A stretch of DNA of 64,000 nt from Merdicola sp963557785. Lineage in GTDB: Bacteria > Bacillota > Clostridia > TANB77 > CAG-508. Made by a program: the position numbers and the translations under genes. Under the pieces are notes generated by a model. That model was not told where the DNA came from. It saw nothing but the letters and a program-made list of their open reading frames with translations, and did not search any database. This document shows positions 25,827-35,432 of this stretch, in pieces. How positions within the stretch are numbered: the first letter of the stretch is position 1; each line of letters opens with the position of its first letter. The DNA is taken from NCBI GenBank assembly GCA_963557785.1, contig CAUWBF010000003.1:124001-188000 (forward strand), read 5' to 3'.

Positions 25827-28800
25827 TTATTTTTCGATTCTTATTTCGAATTCTCCATCTTCATATTCTACTATTGTTTCTAATTCTTCGCTGTCTAATT
25901 TAATTTTTAATGTTTCTTTATCTAATTTCTTAGATATATTTTTATCTAATACTACAACTATGTTCTTATCTGGGGCATTTTGAACATATTTGCTTATATC
26001 GATAACTTTTTCATCTTCGTCTAATCTTTCTTTTCCAACTAAGATTAATTCATCTTCGTCTTCTTCATAAACTTTAACGTTATTTTTTCTTTTTAGAATG
26101 AATACTAATGCCACTAATGCTACAATTCCTAATCCAGAAATTGTTACTGTTTTTACAATTGTACTACTGTTAGCTTCATTGTTTCCATCTGCATTTTCAG
26201 CTTTTTCACCTAATGTAACGTCTTTGTTTATGTCATTATTATTTTCTTTATCTTTATTTTCACTTGCATTTGAATTTGTATCTTCTTCTGAAATATTATC
26301 TTCAATTCCTCCGATTACATCTTCTACAACTGTTTCTGTTGAATTTGAAACTGGTTTTGTTGGTTTCTTTGGTTTTGTAGGTTTTACTGGTTTTTCTTCT
26401 TCTGGTTCTTCTACTACAACTTCTTTTACAACTACTGTTAATTGTGCTTCTAATCCTTGATATTTAACTGTTATAATTTGTGCTCCTACTTTATTTGGAT
26501 CAAATCCAGATATCATATCGTTTGTAATATCAAAATTATATACACCACTATCTTTTATAATTGTAATTTTTCCACCTGCAAGTTCAATTGATTCACCTTT
26601 AATATATTCAACTTTATTTGGTAGGCTATTTATCGCCATAGATAATATATCATCTATTACTGATACTTGGAATTCTCCTGGAGTATCTCCATACATTGCT
26701 GTTAGAGTTTGTTTTCCAACAACTTTATTATTAAATTTAGTTACCATTTCTGGTGTTACGTATACAACTTTGTTAACTTTTCCACTTGCTAACATCTCTG
26801 TGAATTTAGCTCCTGTTAAGTCTAACTCTTCGCCATATCTGTACTCTGTTTTTTCTGGTTTAGTAAATACTACTTCTTTTACATAATCTTCAACCATTAC
26901 TGGGAAAGTTGTAGTTTTTGTTTCTTCACCATCGTTGTATGTTACTGTAATTATTTGTTCTCCAAGTTTATTTGGATTGTATCCGCTTACCATACTTGAT
27001 GTTACATCAATTATTTCATAAGCGTCGCTTTCATTTGTTACTCTTAATTTAGCTCCTGTTAGGTCTAAGCTTTCACCATATTTGTATTGTGTTTTTGGTA
27101 AGCTTTCCATTCTAACTTCTGCTAATTTATCTACTACTTGTACTACAAAGTTTTTATTAAATCCTTCGTATGTTACTTTAACTGTTTGATTTCCTAATTT
27201 TGTCTTATCGTAACCACTAACCATTGAACTTGTTAAAGCTTTTGTCTCTTGTGCTCCACTAGCCATTGTTACTTTTAATGAACCACCAGTTAAATCTAAT
27301 TCTTCTTTTACTATGTATAATGCTTTATTTGGCGCTGTAAGCTCTATACCTGTTACATAATCTATTACATTTACTTCTATTTTCTTAGTAAATCCTTCTA
27401 CGTTAACTGTAATTTCTTGTTTTCCTAATTTTGTTGGGTTATATCCAGTAATCATAGAATTATTAATTTGTACTGTTTTTGTTTCACCACTTAAGTTTTC
27501 TACTAATGCTGTAGCATTGCTTAAGTCTAGGCTTGATCCATATTTATAGTCTTTTGCAGCTATTGAATCTATTGTAAATGTAACATCTTTAACTTTATCA
27601 ACAACTACTACACCAAAGTCTGAACTAAATCCTGCATATTCTGCTGTAACTGTTTGTGCTCCAAGTTGATTTTTATTATATCCTGTTATTGTTACTCTAG
27701 AATCTGTTAAATATACATCTTCTGCAGAATTTCCACTCTTCATAGTAATTCTGAAATAACTATCTGTTAAGTCTAAGTTTGATCCATAGTTATATTCTAC
27801 TTTACTTGGTGCTACTAATGTTGCTCCAATAATATAGTCTTCAACTGTGTATTCAAATTTATCTGTTTTTGTTACTCCATCAAATGTGTATGATATTGTT
27901 GCATCTCTAGTAGTTCCTTCTGCTGTTAATTGTGTTGTTATAAATCCAGTTATCATATCTTCTGTTATAGCTATTTCTTCATATCCAGATAATTTTGTAA
28001 TTCCTAATTTAGCTCCTTTTAGGTCTAAATTTTCACCAAATTTATATGCTGTTTTTGGTATTCCTACTAGGGCTACACTTTCTAATCTATCTTTTACTTC
28101 TACATCAAATGTATTATCAAAACCTTCATATGTTACAGTAATTGTTTGTGTTCCAAGTTGATTTTTATTATATCCTGTTACAGTTACTCTACTATCTGTT
28201 AAGTCTATATCTGCTACTGGTGTAGCACTTGCCATTGTTATACTTAGACTTGCATCTGATAAGTCTAATTCTTCTCCTAAGTAATATGTTTTATCACTTG
28301 GTTCATTTAATGTAACTGCTGATATGTAATCTTCTACTGTATAGTTAAATGATGCTGTTTTTTCTACTCCATCATATGTGTATTTAATTGTTACAGTTCT
28401 TGGATTTCCTGCTGTTGTTAATTGTGTTGATGTAAATCCGCTTATCATATCATCTGTTATTGATACAATTGTATCTCCAGATAATTTACTTACTTTTAAC
28501 TTAGTTCCATTTAAATCTAAGTTTTCACCAAATTTGTAAGCTGTTTTTGGTGTTCCTACTAGGGCTACACTTTCTAGTCTATCTTTTACTTCAATATTGT
28601 ATGAAGTTGTTAGTTTTTCACCTTTTTCATTAGTTATTTCAATATTTATTGCTTTTGTTCCAGTAGATGATGCATCAAATCCTGTTACTGTTACTCTACT
28701 ATCTGTTAAAGCTATATCAGATGCTGGTGTTCCACTGGCCATAGTTATAACTAAGTATCCATCAGATATATCAAATTCGCTTGCTGCATCATTTAAGTAA

Positions 28801-31800
28801 TATGTTTGTTTTGTTGGTTTCTTTAATGATGCTATTTCTTTAATATAGTCTGATACTGTATAGTTAAATGATGCTGTTTTTTCTACTCCATCTTCTATTT
28901 TTGTTACTGTTGCTGTTCTTGTTGTTCCTTCTGCTGTTAGACTTGTTGTTGAGAATCCATCAAAATCATTTGCTGTTAAAGTAATTTCTTCGTCATTTTT
29001 TAATCTATCTATAGATAGTTTTGCTCCATTTAATTCTATTGGATCTCCCCATCTATATGCTGTTTTTGGTGTTCCTATTATTGCTATTCCTTCTAATCTA
29101 TCTTTTACTTCTATTTCAAATGTTTTTGTAATTCCTGCATATTTTACAGTAATTGTTTGTGTTCCTAAGTTTGATGGTCTTGCTATATATCCTGTTACTT
29201 CTACTTCACTATTGCTTAGGTCTACTATTGGTTGAGTAATACCACTCTTCATTATTTTTTGAACAGTTCCACCTGCTAAGTCTAGGTTTTCTAATAATCC
29301 ATAGTAGTATGTCTTTTTAATTGGTTCTGTTAATACTATATCTTCTACTTGATCTGCTACTGTATATGTAAATGTTGTTGTAGATGTTTTTATTGGGTCA
29401 TCACCATCTGCATAAGAATATGATATTGTTGCTGTTCTTGGTGTTCCATTTGTTAATGCATTTGAACCACTTGTATAGAAATCATTTCCTACCATATCAT
29501 TTGTTAGTGCGATAGTTTCTGATTTGCTTAAGTAATTTACTTTTACTTGAGCTCCATTTGCATCAAAATTATCTCCATAGATATAGTTTTGTTTTGGTGT
29601 TCCTATAAGTTCTATAGAAACTAATTCATCTCTAACATCTACAGTAAATTGTTTTTCAAAATTTGCATAGCTTACAGTAATTATCTGTTTTCCTAATCTA
29701 TTTGGTGTGTATTCTGTATATGTTACACCTGTAGCTGATAATCCAATTGCTAAAACATCTGCACCACTTGCCATTATTTTCTTAACTGATCCACCTGTTA
29801 TATCTAACTTAGCATCAGTATTATTTGTATATGAATATCTTGTTTTTGTTGGTGGTACAAGCTCTATTCCTGTAACATAGTCATTTACTGTATATTGATA
29901 GTTAAAGCTATAACCTTCAACTACATTAATTGTTAATGTTCTACTTCCACTTGGTTCACTTTCTGTTAAAGTACTTGAATCAAATCCTTGTACCATGCTA
30001 CTTGTAATTTGTTTTTCGCTTCCGTTAGGATTTGCTTTACTCTTTATAACATAGTATGCTCCGTTTGCATCAAAGCTTTCTCCAAATTTATATTCTTTTT
30101 TAATATCATTTACTAATGTTACGCTTTCTATTTCATCTGTTATAGTAATATTGAATGTTTCTGTTTTTCCAGCATATTCAACTGTTACTGGTACAGTTCC
30201 TATTTGTTTTGTTATTGTATCTTTATTTGGTATTGTTACTGCAGCGTCTGTTAAATCTACTGTAGTTTCTGCACCACTTGCCATTATTTTCTTAACTGAT
30301 CCACCATCTAAAACTAAGGCATCTCCGTATCCATAGTTTGTTTTTGTTGGTGCTGTTACTTCTATTCTATCTACATAGTCATTTACTTTTACTTGATATG
30401 TGCATCCTTTTGTTACACCATCTCTAGTATATGTAACATTTATAGTTTGATTTCCTAGTATAGTTGCACTATATCCATCTATATTACAATCACTTAAATC
30501 TATAACTTCTGTAGCTCCACTTTCTTTTGTTAATGTTACTTTTCCACCTGTTGTAGTGAATATATCTCCATAGTTATATTCAGTTTTTGGCATTGTTGTT
30601 ACAGATATTGCTGTTATTTTGTCTATTATATTAATGTCATAATGTGTCTCAGCTGTTTCAAAAGATTCACTATATGTTTCTTTATATGTTACAGTTAATC
30701 TTTGATTTTTTACTTCTGCTGATGAGTCAAATCCTGTAATTGTTACTCCTGAATCTCCTAAACTCTTAGATTCTGTTGCTCCACTTTGTCTTGTTATTAG
30801 GATTGTTCCATTTTTGTTTAATGATCCATTTATTTTATATTCTTGTTGTGGATTTGTTTCCATTGCTATACTTACAAGTTTATCTACTACTGTTACATCT
30901 ACTGTAACTGTAGCTGTTTTTCCTTGATAAGATACAACTAAATCTTGAGCTCCTGTTTGCTCTTTATTATAGTTAGTAATCATATCTCTTGTAATATCTA
31001 TTGTTTGATTTCCACTACCATATGTTACTTTTAATTTAGCTCCTGTTAGGTCTAATTCTTCTCCCCAACCATATTCTTTTTTAGTTGGTTGGCTAGTTAC
31101 TTCTATAGCTTTTACTTGGTCTGCAATGTTTACATTGTATGTTGTAGTTTTTGTTACATCATTTTCTGTATATGTTACTGTTAAAGTTTGGTTTCTTGCT
31201 TCTGCACTTGAGTTAAAACCACTTACCCAGCTACTTTCTATTGCTTTATCTTCTGTTCCAACTTGTCTTGTTATTGTAATTTCTCCATTTGAAACATCTA
31301 ATGTATCATTTACATTATATTCTTGTTTTGGAGCTGTTTTTATTGAAATTCCTGTGATTTCGTTTACTATTGTTACATTGTATGTTGTTGTTTCTCCACC
31401 ATAATGTATTGTTAATGGTTTTGTAACTGTTGTTTGTCCATCTGGGAATGTTACATTTGAGTTGAAATTGCTTCCATCTGATTCTTTTACCATGCTTGCT
31501 GTTATTGTTTCTTCTGTAGAAGCAGCTCCTGATGCCCAGTTTACTGTTATTACTCCGTTTGATACGTCTAAGCTATCTCCATAAGCATATCTTGTTTTTG
31601 GTGTTGTTTTTACAGTGATTGATGATACAACATCTGCTACATTTACTGTAACTTTTGTTTGTACTCCATCGTATTCTACTGTTATGTCTTGATCTCCTAT
31701 TACATTTGAATTAAATGTAGATACTATCATACTTTGTGTTAATGTAACTGGTGTACCTTTTGCTCCACTATATAATATAGGTGTTACTGTTGCTCCTGAT

Positions 31801-33620
31801 ATATCTAGAGCATCTTTATATTTGTAACTTGTTTTCATTCCAGTTACTTCTAAACTTTTTACTGTATCTAATACTGTAACATCAAATGTTGTTGTTTTTC
31901 CTTTGTATGATACTGTTAATGTTTGTGTTCCTGTCTTTGTATTATCATATCCTGAAATCATACTTGTTGTTAAACTTGCTTTAGATACTCTGTTTGTGGA
32001 TTTACGTACTTCATAAACATATGATCCTGTAAGATTTAATTCTTCTTCAGGGTTATATGTTGATTGTGGTAATGGGTCTACAACTATTGCTACAACTGGA
32101 TCTGTTACTGTTACATTATATGCTGTTGTTTTTCCTAAATAACTAACTGTTAATGTTTGTGTTGTTGCATTTGTTTTATCATATCCTGTTATTGTTACAC
32201 TTCCATTTGAGAATGGAACTGGACTTAATGTTGAACCACTTGTTGTTTTTACTATAACTTGTCCTTGAGTTTTGTCTAATTCGTCTCCCCATTCATATGC
32301 TGTTTTTGCATTTTGTACAGTAATTTCTTTTACTGTATCATTTACCATTATATCAATATCTTTTGTTGCACCTTCATAAGTTAATGTTATTCTTTGTCTA
32401 CCTTTATCTAATCCTTCTGTTGTTGTTCCTGTTTTTTCAAAGTTTGCTGAATTTACGTCAGCTATTGTTTCACTAACTGTTACATTTGTATTAGGTAATG
32501 AGATTGGACTTAATACTACACCACTTTTTGTTGTTGGTGTTATTTGAGCTCCTGCTAATTCTATTGTTTCTCCTTGGTTATATGTTTGTTTTGTTGGTTG
32601 TGCAGTTACTTCTATAGAAGCAACTGGATCTGTTACTGTTATAGCGTATTCAATTGGATATGTTACTGAGTCTTTTGTAAATGTTCCTGTTACTTTTGTA
32701 TCTCCTACAGATACTTCTGTTTTATCTAATGTGATATCTGAAGATGTACTCATATCTACTGTATCAAATGATCCATCTGTATAAGTTATTGTAATTTCTC
32801 CACCTGATAATTCTATTGAATCTCCGTGTTCATATGCTACTTTAGTAGGTGTTGTTGTTACAGCTACAGATTGAACATTTTTAACATTTTCTGAAGTTAC
32901 AAATCCGTCATATTTTACATAAGATAAATCTGTAAGTTCTCCATCTGAACCGTCATTTGCTGTATATACTATATCCAAACCTGTTTCTGTTCTAGCATTT
33001 CCATTAAATGCTATTAAATCTTTTGTTAATGTAGATTCAGTTATATTTTCATCTAACACTGCAAATCTAATATTATATAGTGGAATAAATCCATTATATC
33101 CTTCTGGTAAATCGTATCCATAATCTCCTAGTAATCCATCATTTACAAAATTTACTGGATTATATGCTTCCATTGTACTTGCATTTACTGTTATTCTTCC
33201 TGTTGATGGATCTATACTTGTTAATGTTTCTGATCCATAATTAGTTGTATAAATATCTGACATTTCTTCTGTCATATATTTTCTAATCCTAATTTTAGTA
33301 GCTATTTCTGAACCACTTAGTTTATTATAAGAAGAATCTACTAATGCTAATTTACTTGTGTTGTATTTTAATTCTAAGTCTATAACTGTTGGTAAATAGT
33401 CACCTGTGATACCTACTAATAAATAGAAATATCTTACATCTTCTACAGTTTCTATATTACCAGTTCTTCTTAGGAATAAATAATCTTGATTTTTATCAAG
33501 TTCATTTTGTCCCGCTGCATAACTTTTATTTAGTAATATGCTATATGGTGAAAACATATCTGCTAAAATAAAAATTATAAGTAAAATTGAAATAAGTTTT
33601 GTTTTTACTTGTCCTTTCAT
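25827..33620 (-). CDS. Membrane-anchored surface protein with 26 Big_3 Ig-like repeats
   Basis: The protein has 2,597 residues. ATG at 33,620 follows a GGGAG ribosome binding site. Residues 1-36 are a signal peptide. Residues 45-245 are a beta-rich N-terminal domain that resembles the cohesin-like domain of the upstream gene. From about 248 to 2,400 I count 26 repeats averaging 83 residues, with the pattern K-T-x-Y-x-Y-G-D-x-L-D-L-x-G then G-x-Q-T-I-T-V-x-Y-x-G and closing V-x-D-x-(V/I); this fits bacterial Ig-like group 3. A Pro/Lys-rich and acidic linker follows, then a membrane helix at 2,491-2,510 and a charged 87-residue tail that should be cytoplasmic. There is no LPXTG. The dockerin-like gene lies 20 bases upstream, so the two are probably one operon. 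A cell-wall-spanning stalk or adhesin is inferred. Confidence 0.9.
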   Translation of the reverse strand: MKGQVKTKLISILLIIFILADMFSPYSILLNKSYAAGQNELDKNQDYLFLRRTGNIETVEDVRYFYLLVGITGDYLPTVIDLELKYNTSKLALVDSSYNKLSGSEIATKIRIRKYMTEEMSDIYTTNYGSETLTSIDPSTGRITVNASTMEAYNPVNFVNDGLLGDYGYDLPEGYNGFIPLYNIRFAVLDENITESTLTKDLIAFNGNARTETGLDIVYTANDGSDGELTDLSYVKYDGFVTSENVKNVQSVAVTTTPTKVAYEHGDSIELSGGEITITYTDGSFDTVDMSTSSDITLDKTEVSVGDTKVTGTFTKDSVTYPIEYAITVTDPVASIEVTAQPTKQTYNQGETIELAGAQITPTTKSGVVLSPISLPNTNVTVSETIADVNSANFEKTGTTTEGLDKGRQRITLTYEGATKDIDIMVNDTVKEITVQNAKTAYEWGDELDKTQGQVIVKTTSGSTLSPVPFSNGSVTITGYDKTNATTQTLTVSYLGKTTAYNVTVTDPVVAIVVDPLPQSTYNPEEELNLTGSYVYEVRKSTNRVSKASLTTSMISGYDNTKTGTQTLTVSYKGKTTTFDVTVLDTVKSLEVTGMKTSYKYKDALDISGATVTPILYSGAKGTPVTLTQSMIVSTFNSNVIGDQDITVEYDGVQTKVTVNVADVVSSITVKTTPKTRYAYGDSLDVSNGVITVNWASGAASTEETITASMVKESDGSNFNSNVTFPDGQTTVTKPLTIHYGGETTTYNVTIVNEITGISIKTAPKQEYNVNDTLDVSNGEITITRQVGTEDKAIESSWVSGFNSSAEARNQTLTVTYTENDVTKTTTYNVNIADQVKAIEVTSQPTKKEYGWGEELDLTGAKLKVTYGSGNQTIDITRDMITNYNKEQTGAQDLVVSYQGKTATVTVDVTVVDKLVSIAMETNPQQEYKINGSLNKNGTILITRQSGATESKSLGDSGVTITGFDSSAEVKNQRLTVTYKETYSESFETAETHYDINIIDKITAISVTTMPKTEYNYGDIFTTTGGKVTLTKESGATEVIDLSDCNIDGYSATILGNQTINVTYTRDGVTKGCTYQVKVNDYVDRIEVTAPTKTNYGYGDALVLDGGSVKKIMASGAETTVDLTDAAVTIPNKDTITKQIGTVPVTVEYAGKTETFNITITDEIESVTLVNDIKKEYKFGESFDANGAYYVIKSKANPNGSEKQITSSMVQGFDSSTLTESEPSGSRTLTINVVEGYSFNYQYTVNDYVTGIELVPPTKTRYSYTNNTDAKLDITGGSVKKIMASGADVLAIGLSATGVTYTEYTPNRLGKQIITVSYANFEKQFTVDVRDELVSIELIGTPKQNYIYGDNFDANGAQVKVNYLSKSETIALTNDMVGNDFYTSGSNALTNGTPRTATISYSYADGDDPIKTSTTTFTYTVADQVEDIVLTEPIKKTYYYGLLENLDLAGGTVQKIMKSGITQPIVDLSNSEVEVTGYIARPSNLGTQTITVKYAGITKTFEIEVKDRLEGIAIIGTPKTAYRWGDPIELNGAKLSIDRLKNDEEITLTANDFDGFSTTSLTAEGTTRTATVTKIEDGVEKTASFNYTVSDYIKEIASLKKPTKQTYYLNDAASEFDISDGYLVITMASGTPASDIALTDSRVTVTGFDASSTGTKAINIEITNEKGEKLTTSYNIEVKDRLESVALVGTPKTAYKFGENLDLNGTKLKVSKLSGDTIVSITDDMISGFTSTQLTTAGNPRTVTIKYTYDGVEKTASFNYTVEDYISAVTLNEPSDKTYYLGEELDLSDASLSITMASATPVADIDLTDSRVTVTGYNKNQLGTQTITVTYEGFDNTFDVEVKDRLESVALVGIPKTAYKFGENLDLKGAKLGITKLSGYEEIAITEDMITGFITTQLTAEGTTRDATISYTFDGVTKTDKFEYTVEDYIIGATLVAPSKVEYNYGSNLDLTDSYFRITMKSGNSAEDVYLTDSRVTITGYNKNQLGAQTVTAEYAGFSSDFGVVVVDKVKDVTFTIDSIAAKDYKYGSSLDLSNATALVENLSGETKTVQINNSMITGYNPTKLGKQEITVNVEGFTKKIEVNVIDYVTGIELTAPNKALYIVKEELDLTGGSLKVTMASGAQETKALTSSMVSGYDKTKLGNQTVKVTYEGFNKNFVVQVVDKLAEVRMESLPKTQYKYGESLDLTGAKLRVTNESDAYEIIDVTSSMVSGYNPNKLGEQIITVTYNDGEETKTTTFPVMVEDYVKEVVFTKPEKTEYRYGEELDLTGAKFTEMLASGKVNKVVYVTPEMVTKFNNKVVGKQTLTAMYGDTPGEFQVSVIDDILSMAINSLPNKVEYIKGESIELAGGKITIIKDSGVYNFDITNDMISGFDPNKVGAQIITVKYQGLEAQLTVVVKEVVVEEPEEEKPVKPTKPKKPTKPVSNSTETVVEDVIGGIEDNISEEDTNSNASENKDKENNNDINKDVTLGEKAENADGNNEANSSTIVKTVTISGLGIVALVALVFILKRKNNVKVYEEDEDELILVGKERLDEDEKVIDISKYVQNAPDKNIVVVLDKNISKKLDKETLKIKLDSEELETIVEYEDGEFEIRIEK
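26421..32879 (-). repeat. 26 Big_3 repeats with a two-repeat expansion unit
   Basis: Repeats 16, 18 and 20 closely resemble each other (shared GTPKTAY, T-A-E-G-T-T-R and F-x-Y-T-V-x-D-Y-I), as do repeats 17, 19 and 21 (shared ITM.SG, DSRVT(V/I)TG). Neighbouring repeats differ more. Repeats 11, 13 and 15 share KKIM.SG. This alternation shows growth by duplication of repeat pairs of about 165 residues. Confidence 0.8.
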
Positions 33621-33640
33621 TTTTTTATCTCCCTTTCTTT

Positions 33641-35098
33641 TTAATTTGTTGTCTCTATTGTTTTGCTCTTACCATAGTTCTTAAGTAAAATACTATAGTC
33701 AGTAGCTTTTATAGTTCCATCTTCTATAAAATCGTATTTTATATTGTACTCTGATGTTTTATCGGTCTTACCATATACCTTTAATATTGCACTTTGATCT
33801 GTCGCTTTTATAATTCCATCTTTATTTACATCTCCTGCTACTATTTGTTTTGTTCCTATAGATGTTGTATGTTGTTGGTATATTTCAACGCCTTTTACAA
33901 TGTAGTCTAAGTATCCAGGTTTATCAATCAAAATATCATATTTTCCTGTAGGTAATACTACTTGAAATATTCCATCTGTTTCTGTTTCAACCTGTGCTGC
34001 CATTTCATATTCATCCAGTTCTGTACTATTTGTATTTTTCCAATCTATATATTGGTCTGATCTAAATATCTTTATGGTTGCTGTATGTGTTCCTGTTGTA
34101 TTTACTGTTCTTACCATTCCTTGAACGAATCCACCTTGTTTTTCTACAGTTATTTTATATGTTTGTGTTGATTTTCCATCTTCTGCCGTTACTAAAATTT
34201 CTATCTCTGTAGTATTAGACATTTCACTCATACCTCGTAATGTTACTACTTTTCCTGTAGTTACATCTACTTCTTCGCCATTAATTGTTATTGTAGATGT
34301 TGGTTCTTCTGGTGTTGGTAATATGGTTATTTCTGTTTTATCTGCATTTATTTGTATTGTGTATTCACATTTATCTCTGTTAAAATCTGTTATTTCTTTT
34401 AAATCTGTTGTTAAATTACTAAGTTTTGCGTTTGTTGATACTAGATTTTGTGTAAATTTAAATAGTTTTTGATTTTCATAATAGTCATATTGGTTTGCCA
34501 TTACTTTTATACCTGTTTTTGGGCTGGCTGTTTCTGATGTTTTTAATGTTATTGCATCTTCAGCAAGTGTTTTTGAAGTTGACCTAAAACTCATTTTTCC
34601 TATTAGTACATCCTCTGTTGTAGAATCTAGTACTTTTCCTATACCTTCTTTTTCTACTATATATTGGTTGTCCGAATCTGAATTATTTAGAAGGCTAGCC
34701 ATAAATAGCATACTTGAATTATCTTCTGATATTCCTAATGCATCCATATGATTTTCTAGTCCATTTTCAAATTCAAAATATTCTAGGTTATCATCTGTAT
34801 AGCTATTGTCTACTAAACTTGATGGTTGTAGTACTGTTTCATCAAAACTTAATCTAAATGTAAAACCGGTTGTTTCTAGTCCATGTGCCCATAGTTGCAT
34901 TATTACTTGATAGTCTGCTCCTTCTATTTCGTTTACTCTTATCGCTCTTAGTTCTAAATACTGACTGTCAGTAGGCTCCAAAATAATCGGATCTTCTAGG
35001 CTAGAAGAATATACTTCTTGATTCATAGCTAATATGAAAGAAATTAGCATAATCAGCATGATACATACTAGTTTCTTTATTTGTTCTTTCAAACTCAA
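33641..35098 (-). CDS. Secreted protein with cohesin-like N-terminus and C-terminal dockerin-like module
   Basis: The protein has 485 residues and starts with TTG at 35,098, placed 11 bases after a GGGAGG site; no in-frame ATG lies upstream. Residues 1-30 are a signal peptide. Residues 40-220 form a beta-sandwich region resembling cohesin-like domains. Residues 222-320 match the cadherin-like beta-sandwich family (AKLSNL...YTI...TAEDGKSTQTYKITV). Residues 322-400 look like a carboxypeptidase-regulatory-type fold. The C-terminus has a dockerin-like pair: AGDVNKDGIIKATD with ILKVYG, then a degenerate second copy with GTIKATDYSILLKNYG. Dockerins bind cohesins, so a partner on the same surface is likely; the N-terminus of the downstream Big_3 protein is a candidate. 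No catalytic domain is visible. Confidence 0.85.
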   Translation of the reverse strand: MSLKEQIKKLVCIMLIMLISFILAMNQEVYSSSLEDPIILEPTDSQYLELRAIRVNEIEGADYQVIMQLWAHGLETTGFTFRLSFDETVLQPSSLVDNSYTDDNLEYFEFENGLENHMDALGISEDNSSMLFMASLLNNSDSDNQYIVEKEGIGKVLDSTTEDVLIGKMSFRSTSKTLAEDAITLKTSETASPKTGIKVMANQYDYYENQKLFKFTQNLVSTNAKLSNLTTDLKEITDFNRDKCEYTIQINADKTEITILPTPEEPTSTITINGEEVDVTTGKVVTLRGMSEMSNTTEIEILVTAEDGKSTQTYKITVEKQGGFVQGMVRTVNTTGTHTATIKIFRSDQYIDWKNTNSTELDEYEMAAQVETETDGIFQVVLPTGKYDILIDKPGYLDYIVKGVEIYQQHTTSIGTKQIVAGDVNKDGIIKATDQSAILKVYGKTDKTSEYNIKYDFIEDGTIKATDYSILLKNYGKSKTIETTN

Positions 35099-35200
35099 AA
35101 TATATTCATCCTCCCTTCATCTTTTGTGATGCCCTTGCCTATTGGCAGTGCTTTATTTTTTATATTATTTTGTACATAATTTGCACATTTAGTTAGTTTT

Positions 35201-35228
35201 ATTATAGCTACGCTTTATAAATAGTCAA
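35201..35228 (-). promoter_or_regulatory. Sigma-A-type promoter of the dockerin/Big_3 operon
   Basis: On the minus strand TTGACT (35,223-35,228) and TATAAT (35,201-35,206) are separated by 16 bases, giving a leader of about 95 bases before the TTG start. Confidence 0.65.
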
Positions 35229-35385
35229 TTACAGTATTTTTATACTTTTTATACAATTTTTTAGGGATTTACTGTATTTGCATAATTTTTTCATTTCAAT
35301 TAAGTTTAAATTACATGTTAATGACACAATTTTTTACATTTTTTTATAAATTTCCTCGAAACGCTAATTTTCCGTAAATTTTGGC

Positions 35386-35421
35386 ATAAAAAAACAAGCG
35401 TATTTTTATATACGCTTGTTT
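35386..35421 (-). terminator. Terminator of aspS
   Basis: Arms AAACAAGCGTAT (35,392-35,403) and ATACGCTTGTTT (35,410-35,421) are perfect. A T-run follows on the minus strand, directly after the aspS stop. Confidence 0.9.
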
Positions 35422-35432
35422 CAATTTTTATT

